Below, piece by piece: positions 1-7,803 of a stretch of DNA of 64,000 nucleotides. The position numbers were made by a program, and so were the translations under genes. The notes under the pieces were generated by a model. The model saw nothing but the letters and a program-made list of their open reading frames with translations, ran no database searches and had not been told where the DNA came from. Source of the DNA: RUG11462 sp045649405 (GTDB taxonomy: Bacteria; Bacillota; Clostridia; Oscillospirales; Acutalibacteraceae); contig JAZRPW010000016.1 in assembly GCA_045649405.1 (NCBI GenBank), forward strand, positions 1 to 64,000. Reading direction: 5' to 3'. Each line of letters opens with the position of its first letter. Positions within the stretch are counted from its first letter, which is position 1.

Positions 1-525
1 ACCATTTGTATGACTACACCACATAGTGCCAAGAAGAACAAGAGCATCTGGGTTTGCAGTTTTAATTGAAGAAATAATGCTGTTGATTCTTGTCATATAA
101 GATGTTTCAAGAGCATCATACAACTGTTTAAATGTTTTTGAGCCATTTTTAACACTTGATGTGTAATGTTGTGTTCCACAGAAATCGTTAGTACCAACAT
201 GGATAACGATTACATCTGCATCAACCATTTCATCATAAACATTAGATGCTTTTTCTGGATTGATAACATTAACAATATTTGCAGTGTACAAACCACCTGC
301 AGCGCCGGCTAATGAGCCATATTCCCAACCAAGAGTTTCGGCTGCCTTTACAGGTACTTTAACTGTAGGGTTAGCGCCAACGCCACATAGCCAAGAATCG
401 CCAAGACCTAAAATTCTTCCGTAATAAGAAAATTCTGGCTCTGTTTCGTTTGCAGAAATTACGCTACCAACACATACTGTTAAGCATAAAATTACTGCTA
501 ACAAAATTGAAATTATTTTTTTCAT
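1..525 (-). CDS. SGNH/GDSL-family secreted hydrolase, C-terminus cut by window edge
   Basis: Frame stays open from the ATG at 525 to the window edge (175 codons seen). A lysine-rich start and hydrophobic stretch (residues 1-25) form a signal peptide, so the enzyme is exported. Two SGNH family blocks are visible: block I GLGDSW with the presumed nucleophile Ser44, and the GTND block at residues 111-114. The His-containing last block lies outside the window. The family hydrolyses esters, for example acetyl or acyl groups on carbohydrates; the substrate here is unknown. An AAGGAG ribosome site sits at 533-540. It is divergent from the AraC regulator at 666, which may control it. Confidence 0.85.
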   Translation of the reverse strand, partial: MKKIISILLAVILCLTVCVGSVISANETEPEFSYYGRILGLGDSWLCGVGANPTVKVPVKAAETLGWEYGSLAGAAGGLYTANIVNVINPEKASNVYDEMVDADVIVIHVGTNDFCGTQHYTSSVKNGSKTFKQLYDALETSYMTRINSIISSIKTANPDALVLLGTMWCSHTNG

Positions 526-556
526 AATTTTTTTCTCCTTATATTTAGTTAATTAT

Positions 557-585
557 ATTATAAATGTTTTTTTAAAAAATTAACA
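557..585 (-). promoter_or_regulatory. possible sigma-A promoter of the SGNH hydrolase gene
   Basis: On the minus strand a TATAAT -10 (557-562) lies 17 bp from a weak -35 TGTTAA (580-585). The weak -35 fits an activator-dependent promoter. Confidence 0.4.
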
Positions 586-592
586 TTGTCAT

Positions 593-615
593 TTGCAAAG
601 AAAAATATTGCAAAG
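593..615. promoter_or_regulatory. direct repeat TTGCAAAG x2 between divergent promoters
   Basis: TTGCAAAG occurs at 593-600 and 608-615, a 15-bp repeat period. It lies just upstream of the hydrolase -35 and overlaps the araC-type gene's own -35, the usual place for an AraC-family direct-repeat operator. Binding is inferred. Confidence 0.4.
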
Positions 616-636
616 TTAGAGGTTTTGTGATATATT
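608..636 (+). promoter_or_regulatory. sigma-A promoter of the AraC-family gene
   Basis: TTGCAA (608-613), 17-bp spacer, TATATT (631-636), with the start codon 30 bp downstream. Confidence 0.55.
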
Positions 637-665
637 GAAAAAAAGAATTTTCAAAGGAATTTAGT

Positions 666-1568
666 ATGAAAAAACTAATAACAACAGAAAAAGGATTTTA
701 TGACCCAGAACTTTGCATTAGATATATGAAAGTGAAAGCATCAAAAACATCATATGTTCACGGGGCAAAAAACTCGGCTGACTATCAAATGATTTTGATA
801 ACACGCGGAAGCTTTGAAATATTATGTAATAACACAATGCATACTTTAAAAAGTGGCGATGTTTTCATTGCAAAACCATTTGAAGATTATAGGATTAAAT
901 GCTTTGAATCAGAAGAAGTGTTGTTATTTACAGTAATAACCTTTCATCAAAGTTTATTCAAAGAAGCTAAAGGCGATAGCGCGTTTTTACGAGTTTTTGA
1001 AAAACGTGAAAAAGGAAATTTCAACGTATATAAATCGGAAAGTTTAAAAGATTTTTCTATTTACGATAACGCAGAACTATTAAAGTCTTATACAAGCAAA
1101 AATCTTGGATTTATTCATTTTTCATCATTAATTTCAACAATCATTTCTCAACTTGATATTGCTTATGATGAGTCAATTGCTTCATCTTCTGCTACAACAA
1201 ACGATATTTCAGTTAAGATTTGGGACTACATTGCAAGTAACTGTATGAGTATGATAACTGCCGAAGAAATTTGCAAAAAGTTTTTCGTTTCAAAATGGTA
1301 TGTTGATAAAGTTACGAAGCAATTTTACGGCAAGCCGTTTCACCAAACGGTAAAATCAATGAGAATGTGGCATGCAAAAGCATTAATGATTTATAATCAC
1401 AATTTAAGCGAAATTTGCAAACTTTGTGGTTATTCTGATTATTCTGCATTTTACCGCGCTTATTCTTCTTTTTTCGGCATATCTCCTAAAAAAGAATATC
1501 TTTATTATTTAAAAAACAAGTCTTTTCTTTCTGATAAAAACAACGATACTTTTACAAATTTGGATTAA
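666..1568 (+). CDS. AraC-family transcriptional regulator
   Basis: 300 aa. The N-terminal half (about residues 20-110) looks like the cupin-type ligand domain of AraC proteins (ITRGSFEILCNN, LKSGDVFIAKP). The C-terminal third (about 180-285) holds the two helix-turn-helix motifs: ITAEEICKKFFVSKWYVDK, then LSEICKLCGYSDYSAFYRAY and the FGISPKKEY signature end. It binds DNA directly and answers a small ligand that the sequence does not identify. It is divergent from the SGNH hydrolase, with a short direct repeat between them, so that gene is the likeliest target. A terminator follows at once. Confidence 0.9.
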   Translation: MKKLITTEKGFYDPELCIRYMKVKASKTSYVHGAKNSADYQMILITRGSFEILCNNTMHTLKSGDVFIAKPFEDYRIKCFESEEVLLFTVITFHQSLFKEAKGDSAFLRVFEKREKGNFNVYKSESLKDFSIYDNAELLKSYTSKNLGFIHFSSLISTIISQLDIAYDESIASSSATTNDISVKIWDYIASNCMSMITAEEICKKFFVSKWYVDKVTKQFYGKPFHQTVKSMRMWHAKALMIYNHNLSEICKLCGYSDYSAFYRAYSSFFGISPKKEYLYYLKNKSFLSDKNNDTFTNLD

Positions 1569-1573
1569 TAATC

Positions 1574-1605
1574 AAAAAAGCACTCTTTTTCGAGAGTGCT
1601 TTTTT
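1574..1605 (+). terminator. rho-independent terminator after the AraC gene
   Basis: Stem GCACTCT/AGAGTGC with a six-T run (1600-1605) and a matching A run on the left, so it may act in both directions. Confidence 0.85.
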
Positions 1606-1613
1606 GTATAATG

Positions 1614-1646
1614 AAAACCTTGCTTAGAAATTAAAGCAAGGTTTTT
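1614..1646 (-). terminator. terminator after the dNTPase gene
   Basis: AAAACCTTGCTT (1614-1625) pairs with its complement ending at 1646. Read on the minus strand it follows the stop of the HD-domain gene and ends in TTTT. Confidence 0.75.
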
Positions 1647-1651
1647 ATAAT

Positions 1652-2848
1652 TTAATCAAAATATCCTTTATAAATAATTTTCAATTCACTATCTTCAAAC
1701 AAATACGCATACAAATCTGCAAAATAATCATCGGTCATACTTGCGATGTAATCAACAACAATTTGGTTTGGCTCAGTTTCTTCATAAGGTAAGCTTCTTT
1801 TATAATGCGCGCTGTTTACATAGTCAATGTGATGAGTAAAAATTGGCGAATCTTTTTTGCCAGTCACCAAATCTTCAAGCAGTTTTTCATACATTTTGCT
1901 CATCATCGGTTTGACAATGTTGTTAATTTCGCTTTGCACAACATCGTTTTTATAAATCAATTGGTAATTGTCTGACTTGGCTTTTTTTAGCGCTTTAAAA
2001 TGCTCGCTATCCATTTTGATATATGGCTTGCCATAACTATTTTCAACAATGTTCACAATCAAATTATTTATAATTTCTGCGTTGTATGTACCGATTACAC
2101 AATCATCATAAGCATCGGTTTTAAGTAGATTTGCCTTTTCGGCATCTTGCCTGTCTTTGCCAAGATATGCAATGATATCAGAAATTCGCATAACGCAACC
2201 TTCAAGTGTTGCAGGCACAAGTTTGCGCACATTCTTTTTGTCAATGTAACATTCTTCAATTTGTTTATCAAATTCTTCAAAAGTTTCAACCGGTTGTGGG
2301 TGATATTCCAAAAGTTCCATTTCTCCATCATGCGCAGCAATGCCGTTTAAAGTTTGAAGTGAAATGTTGTAAGGAAAAATCTTGTCAAGCACCCTTACCG
2401 AGTGAATGTTGTGGCTAAAATGTCTGCCTGTATGCGAAAAGTAAATTTCATCTAAAAATTCTTCGCCAGCGTGACCAAAAGGTGTGTGGCCAATGTCATG
2501 ACCAAGCGCAATTGCCTCAATCAAATCAAGATTTAATGAAAGCGCCTTGCCAATCGTTCTTGCAATGCGCGACACAAGTTGCACGTGAAGACCACGTCTT
2601 GTAATATCATCATTTTTGTAAAACGAAAAAACCTGTGTTTTGTCGGCATATCTGTTATAAAACGGGCAATGCATAATCTTGTCAATATCACGAATAAAGG
2701 CAGTGCGAATGATGTTTGCGTTATCTCTTGTATTGTCACGACGAACAACAAATTGTTCATCAAACGCCATTTTATTTAACACATTATTTTGTCTGTCTAA
2801 CACAATTTTTTCGGTTATTTTATCCGACAATTTTTCGTAATTTAACAC
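1652..2848 (-). CDS. HD-domain deoxyguanosinetriphosphate triphosphohydrolase-like protein
   Basis: 398 aa. HD-superfamily metal site in GHDIGHTPFGHAGEEFLDE (about residues 117-135), preceded by the arginine-rich segment (RDNTRDNANIIR, NRYADKTQVF) typical of bacterial dGTPases. The family splits dNTPs into nucleoside and triphosphate, so a role in the cytosolic nucleotide pool or phage defence is likely; specificity for dGTP cannot be read from sequence. The start is GTG, chosen because AGAGGTG lies 5 nt upstream and no in-frame ATG is nearby. It stands alone, convergent with the AraC gene. Confidence 0.85.
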   Translation of the reverse strand: MLNYEKLSDKITEKIVLDRQNNVLNKMAFDEQFVVRRDNTRDNANIIRTAFIRDIDKIMHCPFYNRYADKTQVFSFYKNDDITRRGLHVQLVSRIARTIGKALSLNLDLIEAIALGHDIGHTPFGHAGEEFLDEIYFSHTGRHFSHNIHSVRVLDKIFPYNISLQTLNGIAAHDGEMELLEYHPQPVETFEEFDKQIEECYIDKKNVRKLVPATLEGCVMRISDIIAYLGKDRQDAEKANLLKTDAYDDCVIGTYNAEIINNLIVNIVENSYGKPYIKMDSEHFKALKKAKSDNYQLIYKNDVVQSEINNIVKPMMSKMYEKLLEDLVTGKKDSPIFTHHIDYVNSAHYKRSLPYEETEPNQIVVDYIASMTDDYFADLYAYLFEDSELKIIYKGYFD

Positions 2849-2925
2849 AACATCACCTCTTAAAAATTATTGTAAAATAATTATATCATAACTTGAATTT
2901 GTTTTCAACTTCCCTCCAAAAATAG

Positions 2926-2955
2926 TTGATTTTTGTAAAATAAATGTGATAAAAT
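2926..2955 (+). promoter_or_regulatory. orphan extended -10 promoter
   Basis: TTGATT (2926-2931), 18 bp, TAAAAT (2950-2955) with an upstream TG (2947-2948). No plus-strand gene follows, only AAAGGAG, a three-codon reading frame ATG-AAA-GAA-TAA (2979-2990) and a terminator at 3004. Confidence 0.5.
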
Positions 2956-3003
2956 ATAAACAACCAATAAAAAGGAGTATGAAAGAATAATATACACAAA
3001 AAC

Positions 3004-3039
3004 AACCACCCTTATGGCAAAAGTCATAAGGGTGGTTTT
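3004..3039. terminator. bidirectional terminator after the PolC-like gene
   Basis: A 13-bp stem, AACCACCCTTATG against its complement, with an 8-nt loop. It touches the stop codon of the minus-strand PolC-like gene and also ends any transcript from the promoter at 2926. Confidence 0.85.
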
Positions 3040-5196
3040 CTATTTGTATTTTTCTAAAATATCTGCGAACTCTTGCGGGAAATAAACTTTATACCACGCG
3101 AGTTTTAAAGCAAACAAAACATACTCAACTGCGTGGGCTTTTGGAAAAGCATAACGAACTTTTGAGCAAAAATCATAATACCAACTTCTTGCTTTATCAG
3201 TAAACACTCTTAAATGTTCTTGCTCACGAATAAGCATTTCTCCGCTTTGCATTTTCCCCCTTCTAATTTCATTTGTAAATTTAAATGCATTTTTTCTATT
3301 GGCACCAAAAGATATTAAATCATTAAAAATATCATCTTTGGTTGCAGGGATTTGTGAAAGCGGAACACCTTTTTCAAACAACAACTCGCCATTATCTTTC
3401 CACATATTTGTGCTATACGCAAAGCCGTAAATTTTAACAAGTTCGGCAAAGGTTTTTGGCTTGAATTTCAACAATAAATCTCGCTCAAAATCGTTTTCAA
3501 ATCCAACAATTCCATCTATGTCGGCACTTGCAAACAACTCATAAATTTTACTATCAGAAAAATCAATTTCATCTACATGCTTGCCAGTTGCTTTTTCTAA
3601 ATCATAAATAATATCTAAAACAGCAAACGGCAAAACATCTTGTTTTAAAACATTGCCTAAAAGGTGATGAAAATCTAAATGTGTTGCGTATTTTATTGGA
3701 GTTTGTGACTGCACTTGACGAATTGGTGTTAAATCTTCAAATTCCATTTCTTGCGGAAAAATGAAAACACCAAAAGGATGTTGACCATTTGAACGCTTTA
3801 TACCTAACATTCTTAAGCAAAGATATTCATCAAAGCCCTCATTACCTCCATCATAAATCTCACCGTTTTTTTCTTTATATCTTTTAAGAAAACTTTCGGC
3901 TGTTTTCATTGAAATTGTTGAAACTGTGCCTGCAAATGCAACATGGTCTTCGCCAAATATTTCTTTTAAAACTGCAAAACCTTCATTTAATTTTGAAGTT
4001 GGAACATTTATAGCAATGTTTTGATTTTTCATTTTGTCAAAATAAAAATAACTTTCAAACGGAATGTTATGTCCGTCTTTTTTCAATACTTTACCACAAA
4101 CCGGGCAAACTTTTTCCGGCAAATCAAAACCATCAACCGCTTCGCTTGACGCTTCATAATGATAACATTTTGAACAATAATAGTGTGCAGGCAAAGGGTT
4201 GGCAGAAGAAAGATTTAAAAGAAAAGCCGAAAGCGTTGAACCAACATCTCCACGAGTGCCAACTTTCAAACCCATTTTGTTATAATGTTTGGCAATCTTG
4301 TGTGCAATTGCAAAACGAGTGGCAAATTCAGGTTTCTTTAAATATGACACTTCTTGTTGCAAACGCTTTGATACATCTTCTGGCAAATCTTCGCCGTAAA
4401 TTTCTTTTGCATTTTTATAAATTTCTTGTTCTAACTCTTCAAAAGCATTTTCAATTTTTGGCAGATAAATCTTTTCATTTAGAGGATTAACTTCTTCAAT
4501 TAAATCGGCAATCGCGCTGCTATTTTTAATTACTACATTGTGCGCCATGCCTATGCCTAAAAAAGAAAACTCTTTTAACAATTCATCGGTTGTGTGCAAA
4601 TAAAGTTTTGAATTTTCTTTAAAATCTTCAAATGAATCAATAATAATTCTTCGATGAAAATCATCAAACTTTAAATAATGGCAGTTGCTACTTGCCACTA
4701 CTGGAATATTTGAAATTTCGCAAAGACTTTTATAAAACGCCTTTTGTTTTTCATCATCAGTAGGGTAAATTTCGCAATAATCAAAAAAATTCAAATTTTC
4801 AGGCAAACTTTTTTCGGCACAAAAGCCAATAATCAAATTTTCACGATTTTTCTTTATTACTTTTAAATCAACACAATCAACGCCGTTTTCGTTTTTAATT
4901 GCGGAAATAATTTTATAAAGATTTTTCAATCCCTTTTGATTTTTAACAAGCAAGCTTGCGTGAAAGTTTTGCCCATTTTGTTTAAAGCAAACCTTTACGC
5001 CATAAATAAATTTTACGCCTAACCGCTTTTCGTAAGGCGCAATATTCGCAAAATCTTGAACGTTATTAAAGTTGGTGAAAGCAATTGTCGAAATGCAATG
5101 CTCAGCCGAAGCTTCCAACAATGTTGGTGTTTCTAAAACAGAAAGTTCATCTGACAGTTTTGTATGAACGCTTAATTCTGCTCTGTTTTTTTCCAT
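3040..5196 (-). CDS. PolC-type DNA polymerase III alpha paralogue, catalytically degenerate
   Basis: 718 aa, about half the usual PolC length. Collinear with PolC from the PHP domain through palm, fingers and beta-binding region: KNQKGLKNLYKI, VGTRGDVGST, NPLPAHYYC with four zinc-type cysteines (CSKC, CPVCG), DGHNIPFES, GEDHVAFAGT, HPFGVFIFP, and YAFPKAHAVEYV near the end. It has no N-terminal domains, no exonuclease insertion and no C-terminal tail. PHP metal ligands are changed (HLH to SVH, TDH to TNF, GVE to GVK). Where PolC has PDIDLNFSG, this protein has NIAINVPTSK (about residue 391), removing two of the three catalytic Asp; the third (LKQDVL, about 519) remains. It should not polymerise DNA; a structural, regulatory or repair-accessory role is inference. 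ATG start with AAGGAG upstream. Confidence 0.85.
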   Translation of the reverse strand: MEKNRAELSVHTKLSDELSVLETPTLLEASAEHCISTIAFTNFNNVQDFANIAPYEKRLGVKFIYGVKVCFKQNGQNFHASLLVKNQKGLKNLYKIISAIKNENGVDCVDLKVIKKNRENLIIGFCAEKSLPENLNFFDYCEIYPTDDEKQKAFYKSLCEISNIPVVASSNCHYLKFDDFHRRIIIDSFEDFKENSKLYLHTTDELLKEFSFLGIGMAHNVVIKNSSAIADLIEEVNPLNEKIYLPKIENAFEELEQEIYKNAKEIYGEDLPEDVSKRLQQEVSYLKKPEFATRFAIAHKIAKHYNKMGLKVGTRGDVGSTLSAFLLNLSSANPLPAHYYCSKCYHYEASSEAVDGFDLPEKVCPVCGKVLKKDGHNIPFESYFYFDKMKNQNIAINVPTSKLNEGFAVLKEIFGEDHVAFAGTVSTISMKTAESFLKRYKEKNGEIYDGGNEGFDEYLCLRMLGIKRSNGQHPFGVFIFPQEMEFEDLTPIRQVQSQTPIKYATHLDFHHLLGNVLKQDVLPFAVLDIIYDLEKATGKHVDEIDFSDSKIYELFASADIDGIVGFENDFERDLLLKFKPKTFAELVKIYGFAYSTNMWKDNGELLFEKGVPLSQIPATKDDIFNDLISFGANRKNAFKFTNEIRRGKMQSGEMLIREQEHLRVFTDKARSWYYDFCSKVRYAFPKAHAVEYVLFALKLAWYKVYFPQEFADILEKYK

Positions 5197-5228
5197 ATCG
5201 CATTCTCCTTATCATTTATTGTAACAAC

Positions 5229-5261
5229 ATTATAGCAACCCTTTTGTACCATATACGGTAC
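5229..5261 (-). promoter_or_regulatory. promoter of the PolC-like gene with overlapping 16-bp dyad
   Basis: Minus-strand -10 TATAAT (5229-5234) with only a weak -35. The near-palindrome GTACCATATACGGTAC (5246-5261) covers the spacer and -35 region. A 14/16 match lies in the promoter of the FkbM gene (48620-48635). Confidence 0.5.
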
Positions 5262-5270
5262 ACAAAGAGT

Positions 5271-5301
5271 GATAGCCGACAGATTTAACCTGCCGGCTAT
5301 C
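5271..5301 (-). other. 12-bp hairpin upstream of the PolC-like gene
   Basis: GATAGCCGACAG (5271-5282) and CTGCCGGCTATC (5290-5301) form eleven Watson-Crick pairs plus one irregular pair. There is no T run on either strand, so it is not a simple terminator. Confidence 0.55.
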
Positions 5302-5358
5302 AAGAAAGAAGGGTTTAAAAAAGATGAAAACAAAATGTTAAAAAACGAGGTCATTAGA

Positions 5359-5411
5359 ACCAAGAACTGCTTTTTCAAAAGCATTCTTTTTCTTGGTACA
5401 ACTACATTATA
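5359..5411 (-). promoter_or_regulatory. distal promoter -10 with a 5'-terminal stem-loop
   Basis: Minus-strand TATAAT (5406-5411). Right after the expected transcription start comes an 8-bp stem (ACCAAGAA 5359-5366 with 5390-5397) enclosing a second 7-bp stem (TGCTTTT 5368-5374 with 5377-5383). Together with the hairpin at 5271 this makes a roughly 200-nt structured leader for the PolC-like gene. Confidence 0.45.
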
Positions 5412-5481
5412 ACCTCAACTGTGTACGATAAGAAGGACAAGCGCAATGAATTTCAAGAAAAAATCTCAATTTTTTTATTTT

Positions 5482-5760
5482 TCAATGCCAAATTACGAAT
5501 GCTACCACGCCAAGGAGTAGTGCTAGATAGCCACCTAAAATCAAAAATAATCGGCGTTTGCGTTTGCGGTCTTCGGTTAAATCAAAATAATCTAAAATGG
5601 GTGGTTTTTGTATGTTTTCAAGGTAATCTTTTGCCTTGGTTTCCAGTTTCTTTTTGCTTTGCTCGCAAGCATCTTCTCGAAGAAACAAAATTGCCTTTTC
5701 AAAATATTTATTACCAGTTTCGTTTATTTCAATTATGGCTTTGTTAACACCTTTTATCAT
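5482..5760 (-). CDS. small single-pass membrane protein downstream of spoVAD
   Basis: 92 aa. Residues 1-68 are soluble and charged, with a KKKLETKAKDYLENI helical stretch. A basic patch (RKRKRR, about 65-70) precedes one C-terminal membrane helix (LFLILGGYLALLLGVVAFVIW), giving a tail-anchored layout with the N-terminus in the cytosol. It begins 11 nt after the spoVAD stop with AAGGGGGAT as ribosome site, so it is co-transcribed with spoVAD. I do not recognise the family; it is not a SpoVAE-type protein, which has several membrane helices. A sporulation role is inference from position. Confidence 0.7.
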   Translation of the reverse strand: MIKGVNKAIIEINETGNKYFEKAILFLREDACEQSKKKLETKAKDYLENIQKPPILDYFDLTEDRKRKRRLFLILGGYLALLLGVVAFVIWH

Positions 5761-5771
5761 AAAAATCCCCC

Positions 5772-6779
5772 TTAAAGTGAAATTTCAATTAGATGTGCAA
5801 TTGACGGGATTGAAAGGCCTTGGTTTGCAGATGTAGGCGACAACAACGCACCCGTGCCAATAAATAATATGCGAGAAAGCTCGACCTTTTTAAATTTGTC
5901 CATTATATATGTGGAAACCACACTTGCAGAGCAACCACATCCAGAGCCACCTGCAGCAAAGTTTTTGTCATTTATATCAAAAATCATTGTGCCACAATCG
6001 TTGTGAACAGCTGAAATATCAATGCCCTTTTCATTAAGAAGTTCAATAAGCAAATCAGAACCAACTTTGCCCAAATCTCCTGTTAAAATCAAATCAAAAT
6101 CGCTCGGTTTGGTGTTTGTATCATCAAAATACGCCTTTATGGTATCCGCCGCAGCAGGTGCCATGGCGGCGCCCATATTGTTAGCATCGGTTATGTCGAA
6201 ATCTTTGATTTTGCCGAAAGTTACTGCTTTGATTTTTGGGCTTTTTTCAGCTCGTTCTAGCACAAATGCACCTGCACCTGTTACCGTTGTTTGCGATGTT
6301 GGAGTGGCTTTTGAGCCATATTCAAGTGGAAAACGAAATTGTCGCTCGGCGGTGCAAAAATGCGAAGATGTTGCCGCAACGACTATGTTGGCAACACCGC
6401 TTTCAACAAGCAATGCGCCAAGTCCTGTTGACAACGCACAGGTTGAACAAGCGCCAAAAAGACCAATTTGCGAAAAGCCAAAATCTTTTATGCCAAAGGT
6501 TGACGCCATACATTGATTTAAAAGGTCGCCGGAAAGCGACAAATCAACGTCATCTGCTGAGATTTGCGCCTTTTTCAAAGCATATTTAATTGCGTTTTTT
6601 ACAAGCATACTTTCGGCGGCTTCAAATGTTTCTTGCGCTAAATATTCATCTTCATAAACCATATCAAAACATTCGCCAAGCGGTCCTGCGCCTTCTTTTT
6701 TGCCAACCACACCAGCGCTTGCCACAATTGAAACGCCATTTTCTAAAATAATTGTCTTTTTACCAATTCGTTTTGCCAT
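5772..6779 (-). CDS. spoVAD: stage V sporulation protein AD
   Basis: 336 aa, the usual SpoVAD length. Thiolase-like fold: GSGCGCSAS near the C-terminus, LFGACSTCALSTGLGA mid-protein, and the family start GKKTIILENGVSIVASAGVVGKKEGAGPLG. SpoVAD binds dipicolinic acid and works with SpoVAC for its uptake into the forespore and release at germination. I placed the start at the second in-frame Met (MAKRIGKK), which has AAAGGGTG 8 nt upstream; the longer frame would add 12 unconserved residues. spoVAC lies 2.1 kb away rather than next door. Confidence 0.95.
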   Translation of the reverse strand: MAKRIGKKTIILENGVSIVASAGVVGKKEGAGPLGECFDMVYEDEYLAQETFEAAESMLVKNAIKYALKKAQISADDVDLSLSGDLLNQCMASTFGIKDFGFSQIGLFGACSTCALSTGLGALLVESGVANIVVAATSSHFCTAERQFRFPLEYGSKATPTSQTTVTGAGAFVLERAEKSPKIKAVTFGKIKDFDITDANNMGAAMAPAAADTIKAYFDDTNTKPSDFDLILTGDLGKVGSDLLIELLNEKGIDISAVHNDCGTMIFDINDKNFAAGGSGCGCSASVVSTYIMDKFKKVELSRILFIGTGALLSPTSANQGLSIPSIAHLIEISL

Positions 6780-6833
6780 ATTATTCACCCTTTTTAATTG
6801 TTGGCAAAACAACACAAATTATTCCAAAAGCAG

Positions 6834-6861
6834 TTGAATTTTAGCGCCAGTATGATATAAT
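6834..6861 (+). promoter_or_regulatory. promoter of the FliB-like gene
   Basis: TTGAAT (6834-6839), 16-bp spacer, TATAAT (6856-6861), 19 bp before the start codon. Confidence 0.65.
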
Positions 6862-6879
6862 ATTTTTGGTGAGTAAAAA

Positions 6880-7803
6880 ATGAAATATGTTTTTCCTTCT
6901 TATTACAAAAATTTTAAATGTATTGGAAGCGAGTGCAAACACAACTGTTGCATTGGCTGGGAAATTGATATTGATGATGACACTTATGATTTGTACAAAA
7001 CGGCAGACGGCGAGTGGCAAAAGCGTTTTGCAAACAACATTGTTGTTGAAAATGACACCGCACATTTTGTGCTTAAAAACAAATGTTGTCCATTTTTAAA
7101 CGAGCATAATCTTTGCGATATTATCACAGAGTTTGGTGATGATGCGCTTTGTGACATTTGCTATTCGCACCCAAGATTTTTTAATGAATTTGGCAATTTT
7201 TGTGAGGGTGGCATTGGGCTTTGTTGTGAAGCGGCCGCTCGTGTTATTTTGAAACACACCGAGCCGTTTTGTTTAGAGTGCGATGAGCCGATTGGAATTT
7301 TGCCAGAAGTGTTTGACACACGAGCAAAAGTTTTTGAAATTTTGCAAAATCGTAAAAAACCAATTGATACACGAATTGATGAAATGCTTGAGTTTTTCAA
7401 TTTAAAATGGCAAAGTGACATTTCAAATTTGGTTGATGAGTTACTTTTGCTTGAGCGTCTTGATGAAAAATGGACCGATATTTTGCAAAGTTTAAAACAA
7501 AACTACAACAATATAAATTTCGAAGAATTTAAAGCTCAAGCAACATATTTTGAAACTGAATTTGAGCAGTTGCTAACATATTTTATTTACAGACATTTTG
7601 GCGTTGCAAAGGACAAACAACAAGAAAATTCTTACATACTTTTCGCAAGTTTAGGCTATAAAATTATTTACTCGCTTTGTGCAGAACATTACACAAGAAC
7701 AAACAATCTCGATTTTGAAGATTTGGTTGAATTTGCAAGACTTTTTTCTTCAGAAATCGAATATTCACAAGATAATTTTGAAAAAATTAAGGAAAAATTA
7801 TGA
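6880..7803 (+). CDS. FliB-like cysteine-rich protein (flagellin lysine N-methylase family)
   Basis: 307 aa. The N-terminal third carries the conserved cysteine pattern CIGSECKHNCCIGW, CCPFLNEHNLC and LCDICYSHPRF, the metal or iron-sulfur binding region of proteins annotated as flagellin lysine-N-methylase (FliB/YkgJ-like). The remainder is alpha-helical and poorly conserved. No flagellar gene is in the window, so methylation of flagellin is unproven and many homologues sit in non-motile species. Its stop overlaps the next start by 4 nt (ATGA), implying translational coupling. It separates spoVAC from spoVAD. Confidence 0.75.
   Translation: MKYVFPSYYKNFKCIGSECKHNCCIGWEIDIDDDTYDLYKTADGEWQKRFANNIVVENDTAHFVLKNKCCPFLNEHNLCDIITEFGDDALCDICYSHPRFFNEFGNFCEGGIGLCCEAAARVILKHTEPFCLECDEPIGILPEVFDTRAKVFEILQNRKKPIDTRIDEMLEFFNLKWQSDISNLVDELLLLERLDEKWTDILQSLKQNYNNINFEEFKAQATYFETEFEQLLTYFIYRHFGVAKDKQQENSYILFASLGYKIIYSLCAEHYTRTNNLDFEDLVEFARLFSSEIEYSQDNFEKIKEKL

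Noticed and set aside
2206..2418. Several 60-80-codon plus-strand frames inside the dNTPase gene
   Set aside because: Antisense shadows without ribosome sites or conserved features; the same holds for similar frames inside the other long genes.
3040..5196. Authentic replicative polC
   Set aside because: Only half length, no exonuclease, and two catalytic aspartates missing; a functional polC must be elsewhere.
5172..5384. 70-codon hydrophobic frame on the minus strand in the PolC-like leader
   Set aside because: It begins inside a hairpin, has no Shine-Dalgarno and overlaps the PolC-like start; its hydrophobicity is due to T-rich codons.
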